64,000 nt of DNA. It comes from Burkholderiaceae bacterium (GTDB taxonomy: Bacteria; Pseudomonadota; Gammaproteobacteria; Burkholderiales; Burkholderiaceae_C). A model generated the notes under the pieces. The model was not told the origin of the DNA and searched no databases. It saw nothing but the letters and a program-made list of their open reading frames with translations. Position 1 is the first letter of the stretch. The number at the start of each line of letters is the position of its first letter. Shown here piece after piece: positions 34,922-44,581 of the stretch. The DNA lies in contig JAMLIT010000001.1 in the NCBI GenBank assembly GCA_023954035.1, forward strand, positions 62,001 through 126,000, written 5' to 3'. Position numbers and translations under genes: made by a program.

Positions 34922-35589
34922 GCGTTGTGCTCCAGCCAGGCGGCCAGATCGGCCACGGAATGCGCCACGTAGCGCGGCGCCAGCGCGGCAAAGGCCTGGC
35001 TCTCGTGGGCGCCGTAGCTCACCCCGACGCTGGCACAGCCTGCGCTTTGCGCCATCTGCAGGTCGTGCGTGGTGTCGCCAATCATCAGCACGCGCTCGGC
35101 CGGCACGCCAAACTCCGCCATCAGCTCCTGCAGCATCAGCGGATGCGGTTTGCCAGCGGTCTCGTCTGCCGTGCGCGAGCCGTCGAACATGCCGCGAAGC
35201 TGCGCGCTGTGCAGCGCCTCGTCCAGCCCGCGCCGGCTCTTGCCGGTGGCCACCGCCAGCAGGTGGCCGCGGGCGCGCAAACGCTCAAGCAGTGGGAGCA
35301 CGCCCTCGAAGAGCACCAGATCGTCCTGTTGGCGCGCGTAGTGATAGCGGTAGCGCAGGCCCAGCTCGGGGTATTTTTCCGGAGGCACGTCAGGGGCCGC
35401 ATGGGCGAGCGCCTGGGCCAGCGCCATGCCGATGACATAGCTTGCGGCCAGGTCACTCGGGCGCTCACCGCCCACGTCGCACACCGCCTCCTGAATGCAG
35501 CGCACGATGATGGCGGTCGAGTCGAACAAGGTGCCATCCCAGTCGAAAGCAATGAGGTCAAAGCGCCGTGGTGGCAGGGAATCGGTCAT
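34918..35589 (-). CDS. HAD-family phosphatase (phosphoglycolate phosphatase-like)
   Basis: A 223-residue HAD hydrolase: nucleophile motif FDWDGTLFDST, motif II ATGKSRRGL and motif IV MIGDTTHDLQMA. Closest in form to Gph/PPase-like cleaning phosphatases; the substrate is not certain. ATG 35589 overlaps the rluC stop by four bases; ATG 35601 is an alternative. It is part of the rluC-HAD-Rieske-sppA operon. Confidence 0.9.
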   Translation of the reverse strand: MTDSLPPRRFDLIAFDWDGTLFDSTAIIVRCIQEAVCDVGGERPSDLAASYVIGMALAQALAHAAPDVPPEKYPELGLRYRYHYARQQDDLVLFEGVLPLLERLRARGHLLAVATGKSRRGLDEALHSAQLRGMFDGSRTADETAGKPHPLMLQELMAEFGVPAERVLMIGDTTHDLQMAQSAGCASVGVSYGAHESQAFAALAPRYVAHSVADLAAWLEHNA

Positions 35590-36605
35590 GAAAGCGGACA
35601 AAAAGTGGACAGATCAGGCGGCAGCGGTGCCATCAGCTCGCTGCGCTGCCCCGTCACGGGATGGGTGAACTGCAATCGCCAGGCGTGCAGGTACATGCGC
35701 TTGAGGCCGTGCCGCTGCAAGCGGCGGTTGAGCTCAAAGTCGCCATATTTTTCGTCCCCGGCAATGGGGCAGCCCTGGCTGGCCAAGTGAACACGAATCT
35801 GGTGCGTGCGGCCGGTCTTGATCGTTACTTCGAGCTGAGAGAATTCCGGCAGACCGGCTTCGGGGCGCGCCGGCAGGCGCTGGCGCAGCTTGACCAGTGT
35901 GATCGAGCGCATTCCGTCCGGATCATCCGCCGTGGTGGTGCGCACGCGGCGCTCGCCATCCGCCTGCAAGTATTTGTGCAACGGCGTGTCGATGACCTTT
36001 TTATTCGCCTGCCAGGCGCCCACGACCAGCGCCAAATAGGTTTTTCCGGTCTCGCGCTCACGAAACTGTTCTTGCAGGTGGGTCAGTGCGCTGCGTTTTT
36101 TGGCGATCAGCAAGATTCCGGAGGTTTCCCGGTCCAAGCGGTGCACCAGTTCTAAAAAGCGCGCTTGTGGCCACGCCTGGCGCAACTGCTCAATCACGCC
36201 AAAGCTCACTCCACTACCGCCATGCACGGCCACGCCGGCCGGCTTGTCGATGGCAAGCATTGCGTCGTCATCAAGCAGGATGGGAAATTCGCGCGCTGGC
36301 GCCGGGTGCGCGGCCTTTTCCTCGATTCGGTCGGACACACGCACCGGCGGCACGCGCACCAGGTCGCCTTCTTGCAAGCGCGTATCGGCGCCCGCCCGCC
36401 CCTTGTTCACGCGCACCTCGCCACTGCGGATGATGCGGTAGACATGCGTCTTGGGCACGCCCTTGAGTTCGCGCAGCAGAAAGTTGTCCAGCCGCTGACC
36501 GGCCGAATTGGCGTCTACGGCTTGAAAACGTACGACCGGCGCTACCGGGTGCGCGGTCGGCGGCGCCGAGTGCGCGGAGGGTTTGGCCCCTATAATCTGT
36601 TTCAC
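35586..36605 (-). CDS. rluC: 23S rRNA pseudouridine synthase RluC
   Basis: A 339-residue RluC/RluD-family enzyme: an N-terminal S4 RNA-binding domain (QRLDNFLLRELKGVPKTHVY) and the catalytic HRLDRETSGILL with the active aspartate. RluC modifies three positions in 23S rRNA. I choose GTG 36605 because the sequence from there (KQIIGAKP) resembles the family; a TTG at 36656 would add 17 residues. It diverges from rne, the usual neighbour. Confidence 0.92.
   Translation of the reverse strand: MKQIIGAKPSAHSAPPTAHPVAPVVRFQAVDANSAGQRLDNFLLRELKGVPKTHVYRIIRSGEVRVNKGRAGADTRLQEGDLVRVPPVRVSDRIEEKAAHPAPAREFPILLDDDAMLAIDKPAGVAVHGGSGVSFGVIEQLRQAWPQARFLELVHRLDRETSGILLIAKKRSALTHLQEQFRERETGKTYLALVVGAWQANKKVIDTPLHKYLQADGERRVRTTTADDPDGMRSITLVKLRQRLPARPEAGLPEFSQLEVTIKTGRTHQIRVHLASQGCPIAGDEKYGDFELNRRLQRHGLKRMYLHAWRLQFTHPVTGQRSELMAPLPPDLSTFCPLS
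36591..36596 (+). promoter_or_regulatory. candidate rne promoter -10 (TATAAT)
   Basis: A perfect TATAAT on the plus strand lies just inside the start of rluC. No strong -35 is seen. If used, transcription would start near 36603 and give an rne leader of about 590 bases overlapping the rluC start in antisense. Confidence 0.4.
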
Positions 36606-37194
36606 CTGCGCACTATTTTGTAAGTGGTTGATTTGTCTGAATTTTAGTCGACACAACTATTTCCCTTGCGCAGGCAGGTCGATGCCAGCGCGCGTCGCAC
36701 TTGCAGATGACAGGCCAATTGCCTGCCATGGCCGGTGCCTCGCTCGGAGGGCGGACACATTGAAACACCGATACGGAATACTGAGTTTGCAGGCGCTCCC
36801 ACGAGGCAGGGCCTGCCAACGGATCGAAGCGAAACATGCTGGCTCTGGTAATGCGATGGATCTCTCTCTGGCAATGGCGTCTGCCTTTGTCATGGGCGTC
36901 CAATCGTGCTCCAGCGCTTGTCACACCTGCGCAGGCAGCTACTCTTTCAGTAGTATTCATGCCCTCCCCCAGGCTCGCCCCCTTCCACGCGCCCCCGCCC
37001 CTGCCGCTCTGCTAAGCACAGCGTCATTGGCGACTTCGGCAATTCCCTTCGTTTCAAGGCGTCCGTCCAGGCACCGTTGGCTTTGCGCAGCGCTTTAGGC
37101 GCGCGCAAGCTGTTGTTTGGATTTTTGGGCTCAGGCCGCATGCAACCCCGGTTGCCGCGCTGCCGGCCCCGCCACTCTGAGAAGGAAACGCATC
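36606..37194 (+). promoter_or_regulatory. long intergenic region upstream of rne, likely 5' leader
   Basis: This 589-base stretch without a convincing gene separates rluC and rne. RNase E genes of other proteobacteria have long structured leaders that autoregulate by being cleaved. Short frames here (for example 36613-36960 minus) show no family features. No specific hairpin is claimed. The AT-rich part is 36605-36660; the remainder is GC-rich with many possible stems. Confidence 0.5.
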
Positions 37195-40100
37195 ATGAAA
37201 CGGATGCTGATCAATGCCACGCAGCCTGAAGAGCGCCGCCTGGCCATCGTCGACGGACAAAAACTCCTCGACTACGAAATCGAGATCGAAGGGCGCGAAC
37301 AGCGCAAGGGCAACATCTACAAGGCCGTCGTCACGCGCGTCGAGCCCAGTCTGGAAGCCTGCTTCGTCGACTACGGCGAAGACCGCCACGGCTTCCTGCC
37401 GTTCAAGGAAATCTCCAAACAGTATTTCGCCCCCGGTGTCTCGCCCAGCCAGGCGCGCATCAACGAGGTCATCAAAGAAGGCCAGGAGCTGCTGATTCAG
37501 GTCGAGAAGGAAGAGCGCGGCAACAAGGGTGCAGCCCTGACGACCTTCATCTCGCTGGCCGGCCGCTACGTGGTGCTGATGCCCAACAACCCGCGCGGCG
37601 GCGGCGTTTCGCGCCGCATCGAGGGCGAGGACCGCGCCGAGCTCAAGGAGAACATGGACCAGCTGGAATACCCCAACGGCATGTCCATCATCGCCCGCAC
37701 CGCCGGCATCGGCCGCAGCGCGCCCGAGCTGCAGTGGGACCTGAACTACCTGCTGAAACTCTGGAACGCCATCGACGGCGCGGCCCAGGGCGGCAAAGGC
37801 GCCTTCCTGATTTACCAAGAATCGAGCCTGGTGATTCGCGCCATCCGCGATTACTTCAACAACGACATCGGCGACATCCTCATCGATACCGACGACATCT
37901 ACGAGCAGGCGCAGCAATTCATGGCGCACGTCATGCCCGAGCATGCCGCCCGCGTGAAGCGCTACCGCGACGACGCCGCGCTGTTTTCCCGCTTCCAGAT
38001 CGAGCACCAGATCGAGTCGGCCTACGCCCGCACCGTGCAACTGCCCTCGGGCGGCGCCATCGTGATCGACCACACCGAGGCGCTGGTCAGCGTGGACGTG
38101 AACTCGGCCCGCGCCATCAAGGGCGGCGACATCGAGGAAACCGCCACCCGCACCAACCTCGAAGCCGCCGACGAAGTGGCGCGCCAGATGCGGCTGCGCG
38201 ACCTGGGCGGCCTGATCGTCATCGACTTCATCGACATGGAAGAGTCGAAGAACCGCCGCGAAGTCGAAAACCGCTTGCGCGACGCGCTGCGCCAGGACCG
38301 CGCCCGCGTGCAGTTCGGCACGATTTCCAAGTTCGGCCTGATGGAAATGAGCCGCCAGCGCTTGAAGCCTGCGCTCAGCGAAGGCTCGTCCATCCCCTGC
38401 CCGCGCTGCGGCGGCTCCGGCCACATCCGCGACACCGAGTCTTCGGCGCTGCAGATCCTGCGCATCATTCAGGAAGAGTCCATGAAGGACAACACCGCCG
38501 CCGTGCACTGCCAGGTGCCTGTGGAGGTGGCCAGCTTCCTGCTGAACGAAAAGCGCACCGAGATCGCCAAGATCGAACTCAAGCAGCGCATCAACGTGTT
38601 GATGGTGCCCAGCAAGGCACTGGAAACCCCCAACTACAAGCTCGAGCGCCTCAAGCACGACGATCCGCGTCTGGACCATGTGGAAGCGAGCTATTTGCTG
38701 GCCGACCAGGAAGAAGACCCCACGGCCGTCACCCGGCGCTCACAGGAGCCCACCAACAAGCAGACCCCGGTGATCAAGGGCGTGCTGCCCGACGCGCCCG
38801 CACCGCAAGCGGCGCCGCGCGCCGAAGGCGAAGTGCGCGCCGCACGCGGCAGCGCACGGCCCGCTGCGGCCCCTGCCCCCGCGCCGACGGCGCCGCCCGC
38901 AAGTCCACCGGTTCTGCGCGCGCCCGAGCCGGGTTTCCTCAGCTGGCTCAAGAACCTCTTTGGGATGGGCGAGCCCGCTCCCACGGTCGCACCGCCCCCG
39001 CCTGCGCCGGCGCCCGCCGCGCCTGCACGCGAACCCCGCCGCGAGGGACGCACGGGCGAGCGCAGCCGGCGCGGCGCCGGCCGCGACGCGCCACGCGATG
39101 GCAGCCGGGACGCCCAGAGCGAAGGCCGTGGCGAGGGCCGCAGCCGCTCGCGCGGCGAACGCGCCAACGGCGAAGTGCGCACCGCACGCGACGGCGAGCG
39201 CACGGACGGCCGCGCCGAGCCGCGCGCACGCAGCCGCAACGGCCGCGGCGACAACGACGGCCGCAGCGCCTCTGGCGCCGCGGGCGGCGCAGCGGTTGCC
39301 GACCCGGTCGTGGCCCAGGGCGTGCAAGCGCCGGGATCCGCCGGGGGAGACGAAACCCGCGGCGAGCGCCCGGCGCGCAGCACCGAAGCGCGACGCGAAC
39401 GCGGGGAAGGCAACGGCCGGCGCGAGCGCACCCCACGCGGCGAGGCGCGCGAGCGCACGGCGCGCAGCAGCGAGGCGGCAGCCACGCAGACCCCCGACTT
39501 TGCCGATACCGCACCCATCGAATCGCTGCCGGACATCGACCTCTCGGCCACTGAAGGGACCCAGACCGCTGCCGAGCCACAAGAGCGCCGCGAGCGCCGC
39601 TCGCGCGACCGCTACGGGCGCGACCGCCAGCGTGGCAACCGCCAGGACGCGGCTCCCGCGGCCCAAGGCGACATGATGTCTTTTGACGCCCCGGTGCCCC
39701 CCGCCCCGCAAGCCGACGAAGAGGCACCACGGCGCAGCTACTTTGCCGCCGCTGCCCCGGCTGCCGAGCCTGCGCCGGCCACCAGCGAGGCCCGGGCCAC
39801 GCCGCCTGTTGGCATCCCCCCGACCCCCGAGGCTGCGCCCGAGCCCGCAAAGCGCATGGCCGAGCCGACCGGGGCAGCGATCACCCCGGCGCCTGCACCC
39901 GGCCCGTTGCCCGCACCAGAAGCCGCCCCGGCCCCGGCGCCATCGACCCCCCGCGCCATGCCGCCGATCTCGCCCTACAGCTTGCCGGTTGACGAGATGC
40001 AGCAACTGGCCGCCCAATCGGGCCTGCAGTGGGTGGGCTCCGATGCCGCCAAAGTGGCTGCAGCCCAGGCCGCTGCAGCAGCCCAGCCGCAGCCGGTGCG

Positions 40101-40215
40101 CGTGCCGCGCGAGCGTCCGCCAGTGCCCGCGCCGGACGAGGCCCCGCTCGTGCTTGTGGAAACCCGCCGCGACCTGAGTGAACTCAAGCTCCCCTTCGAC
40201 GAGCCGCGCGGCTGA
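37195..40215 (+). CDS. rne: ribonuclease E
   Basis: A 1006-residue RNase E. The N-terminal catalytic half (about 1-500) has the S1 domain (KGNIYKAVVTRVEPSLEACF), the active-site aspartates in VSVDVNSARA and LIVIDFIDM, and the zinc link CPRCGGSGH. The C-terminal half is disordered, Arg/Glu/Pro/Ala-rich, suited to bind RNA and degradosome partners. It contains a hydrophobic-basic GFLSWLKNLFG near residue 580 that may touch the membrane. ATG 37195 has GAAGGA upstream; the frame open from 37117 is not used. Confidence 0.97.
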   Translation: MKRMLINATQPEERRLAIVDGQKLLDYEIEIEGREQRKGNIYKAVVTRVEPSLEACFVDYGEDRHGFLPFKEISKQYFAPGVSPSQARINEVIKEGQELLIQVEKEERGNKGAALTTFISLAGRYVVLMPNNPRGGGVSRRIEGEDRAELKENMDQLEYPNGMSIIARTAGIGRSAPELQWDLNYLLKLWNAIDGAAQGGKGAFLIYQESSLVIRAIRDYFNNDIGDILIDTDDIYEQAQQFMAHVMPEHAARVKRYRDDAALFSRFQIEHQIESAYARTVQLPSGGAIVIDHTEALVSVDVNSARAIKGGDIEETATRTNLEAADEVARQMRLRDLGGLIVIDFIDMEESKNRREVENRLRDALRQDRARVQFGTISKFGLMEMSRQRLKPALSEGSSIPCPRCGGSGHIRDTESSALQILRIIQEESMKDNTAAVHCQVPVEVASFLLNEKRTEIAKIELKQRINVLMVPSKALETPNYKLERLKHDDPRLDHVEASYLLADQEEDPTAVTRRSQEPTNKQTPVIKGVLPDAPAPQAAPRAEGEVRAARGSARPAAAPAPAPTAPPASPPVLRAPEPGFLSWLKNLFGMGEPAPTVAPPPPAPAPAAPAREPRREGRTGERSRRGAGRDAPRDGSRDAQSEGRGEGRSRSRGERANGEVRTARDGERTDGRAEPRARSRNGRGDNDGRSASGAAGGAAVADPVVAQGVQAPGSAGGDETRGERPARSTEARRERGEGNGRRERTPRGEARERTARSSEAAATQTPDFADTAPIESLPDIDLSATEGTQTAAEPQERRERRSRDRYGRDRQRGNRQDAAPAAQGDMMSFDAPVPPAPQADEEAPRRSYFAAAAPAAEPAPATSEARATPPVGIPPTPEAAPEPAKRMAEPTGAAITPAPAPGPLPAPEAAPAPAPSTPRAMPPISPYSLPVDEMQQLAAQSGLQWVGSDAAKVAAAQAAAAAQPQPVRVPRERPPVPAPDEAPLVLVETRRDLSELKLPFDEPRG

Positions 40216-40244
40216 GCCTGCTGCGGGCACCGCCCGCCACCGTA

Positions 40245-40279
40245 CGCCGCTCTCGCCCCAGCGCGAGGCGGCGTTTTTT
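40245..40279 (+). terminator. rne rho-independent terminator
   Basis: The GC-rich stem CGCCGC...GCGGCG (40245-40273) with an internal CTCGC/GCGAG-type pairing is followed by TTTTTT. It lies 30 bases after the rne stop and 15 before yaaA. Confidence 0.8.
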
Positions 40280-40293
40280 CATTTGGAGAGTCC

Positions 40294-41073
40294 ATGTTGA
40301 TCCTGCTGTCGCCCGCCAAGTCACTCGATTTCGACACGCCGCTGCCGCCCGGCCTGGGGCACACGCTGCCGGCTTTTCCCGCACAGGCCCGCGAGCTGGT
40401 GGGCATTCTGCGCGGCTTGGCGCCGCAGGAGCTGGCCTCGCTGATGCACATCAGCGACGCGCTGGCGGCGCTGAACGTGGCCCGCTACGCCCACTTTCGC
40501 GCCCGACCGGGGCCAGCCCACGCGCGCCAGGCGCTGCTGGCCTTCAACGGTGACGTCTACGACGGACTGGAAGCTCGCAGCCTGGGCGCCACGGACCTCG
40601 ACTGGGCGCAAGAGCACCTCGCCATCCTGAGCGGCCTCTACGGCGTGCTGCGGCCGCTGGACCGCATCCAGCCCTACCGCCTGGAGATGAGCACCCGCCT
40701 GGCAACGCCCCATGGCGCCAACCTGTACGCCTTCTGGGGCGCGCAGATCGCCCGCCACCTGGACCAGCGGCTTCGCAAGCAGGGCGGCGAACCCCTGGTC
40801 GTGAACCTGGCATCGCAAGAGTATTTCAAGGCCGTGGACCGCCAGGCACTGCGCGCGCGCGTTGCCGAATGCGTGTTTGAAGACTGGCACGCCGGCGCGT
40901 GGAAGGTCATGGGTTTTCACGCCAAACGCGCACGCGGGCGGATGGCGCGCTTTGCCATCGTGCAGCGGGCCGAGCGGCTCGAGGACCTCCAGGGCTTCGA
41001 CGCGGACGGCTACGCTTTCGCTCCTGCCGCCTCGCATGCCCAACGGCTGGTGTTTCGCCGCCGCGGCGCATGA
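40294..41073 (+). CDS. yaaA: YaaA family peroxide-resistance protein
   Basis: A 259-residue DUF328/YaaA protein: MLILLSPAKSLDF at the start, FNGDVYDGLEA, then LSGLYGVLRPLDRIQPYRLE and VVNLASQEYFKAV. In E. coli YaaA limits intracellular iron and protects from peroxide. The start has GGAGAG upstream. It follows the rne terminator on the same strand. Confidence 0.95.
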   Translation: MLILLSPAKSLDFDTPLPPGLGHTLPAFPAQARELVGILRGLAPQELASLMHISDALAALNVARYAHFRARPGPAHARQALLAFNGDVYDGLEARSLGATDLDWAQEHLAILSGLYGVLRPLDRIQPYRLEMSTRLATPHGANLYAFWGAQIARHLDQRLRKQGGEPLVVNLASQEYFKAVDRQALRARVAECVFEDWHAGAWKVMGFHAKRARGRMARFAIVQRAERLEDLQGFDADGYAFAPAASHAQRLVFRRRGA

Positions 41074-41105
41074 GTGCGAACCGGCGAATGCGGTAAAAAG
41101 GCGCC

Positions 41106-41975
41106 ATGGACGAGAGCCCTTCTTTCTCCACCGACGGCGCCCGTTCGGACGCCCACCCCTCCGACGCGGTGCGACGCTGGGTGGACGAGCAGCGGGCTGC
41201 GGGGGTGCAGCGCGCGGCCATGCACGCGGCCTTGACCGCTGCCGGCTGGGAGGCCGCTGCGGCCACGGCACTGCTTGGCCATGTGCTGGACGGCGCCCAC
41301 GAACCCCCGCCCGCGCCGACCCGCGTGCCAGGACCCGACCTGTCCGGGGCGCTGCCGGTGCTGCAGGCCGCCGGACACGCGGTCGGGGTGCAGATCGCCA
41401 TCGATCGCCCGCCGCTCGTGGTGTTTTCGCAATTGCTCAGCGCAGACGAATGCGCCGCGCTGATCGGCGCGGCCCGGCCACGCCTGGCGCGCTCGCTCAC
41501 CGTACAAACGCAGACCGGCGGCGAAGAGATCAACGCCGACCGCACCAGCGAAGGCATGTTTTTTCAGCGCGGCGAGAACGCCGTGGTGCAGCGCCTGGAA
41601 GAGCGCATCGCCGCCCTGCTGCACTGGCCGGTGGACCACGGCGAAGGTCTGCAGGTGCTGCGCTACGGACCGGGCGCGCAGTACAAGCCGCACTACGATT
41701 ATTTTGACCCGCAGGAAGCCGGCACGGCCAGCATGCTGCGCCGCGGCGGCCAGCGCGTCGCCACGCTGGTGATGTACCTCAACACCCCGCAGGCAGGCGG
41801 GGCCACGGTATTTCCCAGCCTGGGCCTCACCGTCTCGCCCCAGCGCGGCAACGCGGTGTTCTTCAGCTACGACCGGCCCCGTCCCGACACGCGCACGCTG
41901 CACGGCGGCGCGCCCGTGCTCGCGGGCGAAAAGTGGATTGCCACGAAGTGGCTGCGCGAGCAAAAATTTGAGTGA
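41106..41975 (+). CDS. prolyl 4-hydroxylase-like Fe(II)/2-oxoglutarate dioxygenase
   Basis: A 289-residue protein. Its C-terminal half is a P4Hc-type double-stranded beta-helix with the iron ligands H-x-D in KPHYDYFDP and the distal histidine in LHGGAPV, followed by the GEKWIATKWLRE 2-oxoglutarate-binding end. The N-terminal about 100 residues are Ala/Pro-rich and may bind partners. The substrate is unknown. It starts 32 bases after yaaA. Confidence 0.92.
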   Translation: MDESPSFSTDGARSDAHPSDAVRRWVDEQRAAGVQRAAMHAALTAAGWEAAAATALLGHVLDGAHEPPPAPTRVPGPDLSGALPVLQAAGHAVGVQIAIDRPPLVVFSQLLSADECAALIGAARPRLARSLTVQTQTGGEEINADRTSEGMFFQRGENAVVQRLEERIAALLHWPVDHGEGLQVLRYGPGAQYKPHYDYFDPQEAGTASMLRRGGQRVATLVMYLNTPQAGGATVFPSLGLTVSPQRGNAVFFSYDRPRPDTRTLHGGAPVLAGEKWIATKWLREQKFE

Positions 41976-41979
41976 AAAT

Positions 41980-42029
41980 GGCCTCTAGCGCTCATTAAAT
42001 AAGCGTCTGTAGCTATTGTTTTTGTAGTT
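41980..42029 (+). repeat. dispersed repeat copy C (upstream of queF)
   Basis: GGCCTCTAGCGCT, then AAGCGTCTGTAGCTAT and a T-rich end. It occupies nearly the whole 57-base gap between the dioxygenase and queF and runs to three bases before the queF ATG, leaving no standard ribosome site. Confidence 0.75.
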
Positions 42030-42032
42030 TTC

Positions 42033-42878
42033 ATGAACACCCCTGAACAATCCCCGTTGGGCAAGGACAGCGCCACACCCGAGCACTACGACCCAGCGCT
42101 GCTGTTCCCGATCCCCCGCGGCGCCAAACGCGCCGAGATCGGCGTCGGTGCCCAGCCACGCTTCTTCGGCGCCGACCTGTGGACCGCATTCGAACTCTCC
42201 TGGCTGAATCCGCGCGGCAAGCCGCAGGTGGCGCTGGCGCACCTTACCGTGCCCTGCGAGTCGCCCAACATCATCGAGAGCAAGTCGCTCAAACTCTACC
42301 TGGGCAGCTTTGCCAACACGCCCGTGGCCAGCGCCCAGGAAGTCGCTGCGCGCTTGCGTGCGGATCTGTCCGCAGCAGCGTGGCAGGGCTCGGAGCCAAG
42401 CGGCAGTGTGGGCGTGCGCCTTTTGCTGCCCGAGCAGTTCGAGCGCGAGGCGGTGCAGGAACTGGACGGCCTGAGCCTGGACCGGCTGGACATCGAATGC
42501 AGCCGCTACACCCCGGCGCCCGACCTGCTCAGCGCGGCATTCGACGAGGCGCCGGTCAGCGAGGTGCTCACCAGCAACCTGCTCAAGAGCAACTGCCTGG
42601 TCACCGGCCAACCCGACTGGGGCAGCATCCGCATTGCCTACAGCGGGCCGCAGATCGACCAGGAATCGCTGCTGCAGTACCTGGTGAGTTTTCGCAACCA
42701 CAACGAATTCCACGAGCAGTGCGTGGAACGCATCTTCATGGACCTATGGACGCGCTGCCAGCCGGTAAAGCTGCAGGTGTACGCACGCTACACGCGCCGC
42801 GGCGGGCTGGACATCAACCCCTGGCGCACCAGCCACCCGATGGCCCTGCCGCGCAACCAGCGCACCGCGCGCCAGTAG
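42033..42878 (+). CDS. queF: NADPH-dependent 7-cyano-7-deazaguanine reductase
   Basis: A 281-residue QueF of the long (YqcD-type) form: [12 protein letters not shown] in the N-terminal half and the catalytic cysteine in [15 protein letters not shown]. It reduces preQ0 to preQ1 in queuosine synthesis. ATG 42033 precedes the conserved region, but the upstream sequence is T-rich repeat DNA without a Shine-Dalgarno match. Confidence 0.95.
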   Translation: MNTPEQSPLGKDSATPEHYDPALLFPIPRGAKRAEIGVGAQPRFFGADLWTAFELSWLNPRGKPQVALAHLTVPCESPNIIESKSLKLYLGSFANTPVASAQEVAARLRADLSAAAWQGSEPSGSVGVRLLLPEQFEREAVQELDGLSLDRLDIECSRYTPAPDLLSAAFDEAPVSEVLTSNLLKSNCLVTGQPDWGSIRIAYSGPQIDQESLLQYLVSFRNHNEFHEQCVERIFMDLWTRCQPVKLQVYARYTRRGGLDINPWRTSHPMALPRNQRTARQ

Positions 42879-42896
42879 GCCCGCCGAGCCGCCGCC

Positions 42897-44459
42897 TCAG
42901 TGCAGGCGAAAAACCTCCAGCGTGCGCCCGAGGATGCCGGCGTTGTCGCTCATGGCGCGTGAGGACGCGGCCGATTCCTCGACCAGCGCTGCGTTCTGCT
43001 GGGTGACCCGGTCAAGGTCGGTCACGGCCTCGTTCACCTGGGAAATGCCCTGCGCCTGTTCCCGCGTGGCCACGCTGATCTGCCCCATCAAGGTGTTGAC
43101 GTGGGCGACCGACTGCACGACGTCGGCAATGGTTTTTCCCGCCGACTGCATCTGACCGGCGCCACGCTCGATGTGCGCGCCCGATTCGCCGATCAGCCCG
43201 CGGATTTCGCCGGCCGCCGTGGCGCTGCGCTGCGCCAGCGCCCGCACCTCGCTGGCGACCACGGCGAAGCCCCGGCCCTGCTCGCCGGCGCGGGCTGCCT
43301 CGACGGCGGCGTTGAGCGCCAGGATGTTGGTCTGAAAAGCGATGCCCTCGATGGTGGCGATGATCTGGCCCATCTTCCCCGAGGACTGCGCGATCGACTG
43401 CACCACCGCGCCCACCTGGGCGACGGCCTCGCCGCCGCTGCGGGCCAGCTCGGCGCTGCGCTCGCTTTCCTTCTGTACCTGCTGGGTGGTTTCTGCCGAC
43501 TGGCGCACGGTGCTGGAGAGTTGCTCCATGGCCGCTGCGGTCTGCTCCAGGCTGCTGGCCTGCGACTCGGTGCGCTCGGACAGGTCTTGCGCGCTCTGTG
43601 CGATCTCTGAGGAAATGTGCCCAAACCCGCTGATCTCGTTGCGCGCATCGCCCACGACGGCGCGCAAGTTCAGGTGGATGCGCTGCACGCGTTCGAGCAA
43701 CTGCTCCACCGGCCCGTCGCCTGTCGATTCGTGCTGCGGATGGGCCAGGTCGCAACCCGCAATCTCGGTCATCAGGCGCGCCGTGGTGGCCAGCGGCGCA
43801 GTGATGCGGCGCTGGCACCACCACAGGCTCGCCCCCGACAAGAGCAGCAGCAGCGCAGCCTGCGCCATCCACACATCCCCGCCGCTCCAGCCGAGCAAGC
43901 CTGGCAGCAACGCGACCACCAGAATCGCCAGCACAAAGGCCGACAAGCGGTGGGTGAGACTCAAACGGTTGAGCTTGCCCAGCCAGTTGCGCCAACCTGG
44001 CCGGCGCACGCGCCCGGCGTGCAGATAGAAACTGCTGGCGCCGCGCTCGCGCTCTTCGGCGATCTTCTTGTACAAGGCCTCGGCCGCCCGCACTTCCTCG
44101 CGCGTGGGCTTGCAGCGCACCGACATGTAGCCGCGCGGCTTGCCGTCCACCATCATCGGGGTGACGTTGGCGCGTACCCAGTAGAAGTCGCCGTTTTTGC
44201 GCCGGTTCTTCACCATGCCCGTCCAGTTGCGGCCCCGGCCGATGGTGGCCCACAGGTCCTTATAGGCCTCGGGCGGCATGTCCGGGTGGCGGATCAGGTT
44301 GTGCGGCTGGCCCATGAGTTCGTCCATGGAATAGCCACTGACCCGGGCAAAAGCGGCGTTGCAATGCGTCATCACCCCCTTGTTGTCGGTGGTCGACATC
44401 AGCAGCTCGTGGCCGGGATAGTCGAACTCGTTGTTGGAAACGGGTAAGTTGATGCGCAT
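42897..44459 (-). CDS. aer: Aer-type aerotaxis receptor (PAS-methyl-accepting chemotaxis protein)
   Basis: A 520-residue receptor. The N-terminal PAS domain has R57, H58, D60 (NLIRHPDMP) and W79 at the same numbers as the FAD-binding residues of E. coli Aer, plus [18 protein letters not shown] hydrophobic anchor of about two helices ([33 protein letters not shown]) follows, then HAMP-like and signalling regions with the hairpin tip [20 protein letters not shown]. It should sense redox or oxygen and signal to CheA. ATG 44459 gives this exact register. Confidence 0.95.
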   Translation of the reverse strand: MRINLPVSNNEFDYPGHELLMSTTDNKGVMTHCNAAFARVSGYSMDELMGQPHNLIRHPDMPPEAYKDLWATIGRGRNWTGMVKNRRKNGDFYWVRANVTPMMVDGKPRGYMSVRCKPTREEVRAAEALYKKIAEERERGASSFYLHAGRVRRPGWRNWLGKLNRLSLTHRLSAFVLAILVVALLPGLLGWSGGDVWMAQAALLLLLSGASLWWCQRRITAPLATTARLMTEIAGCDLAHPQHESTGDGPVEQLLERVQRIHLNLRAVVGDARNEISGFGHISSEIAQSAQDLSERTESQASSLEQTAAAMEQLSSTVRQSAETTQQVQKESERSAELARSGGEAVAQVGAVVQSIAQSSGKMGQIIATIEGIAFQTNILALNAAVEAARAGEQGRGFAVVASEVRALAQRSATAAGEIRGLIGESGAHIERGAGQMQSAGKTIADVVQSVAHVNTLMGQISVATREQAQGISQVNEAVTDLDRVTQQNAALVEESAASSRAMSDNAGILGRTLEVFRLH

Positions 44460-44581
44460 GCGAGTCCCTGAGTGCCAGATGCAACCAAGTATAAAAATGC
44501 TTCGCCGGCGGCGGTGCACTGCCGCGACTGCCCGCCCCGGCGAACCGCAGCGCAGTGGTGCCCGAACAACAGCAGATGGAC

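Noticed and set aside
37054..40230. Long minus-strand open frames antisense to rne (37054-38679 and 38740-40230)
   Set aside because: They mirror the codon bias of rne (GC-rich third positions) and contain no family motifs, only Val/Ala/Gly/His-rich runs.
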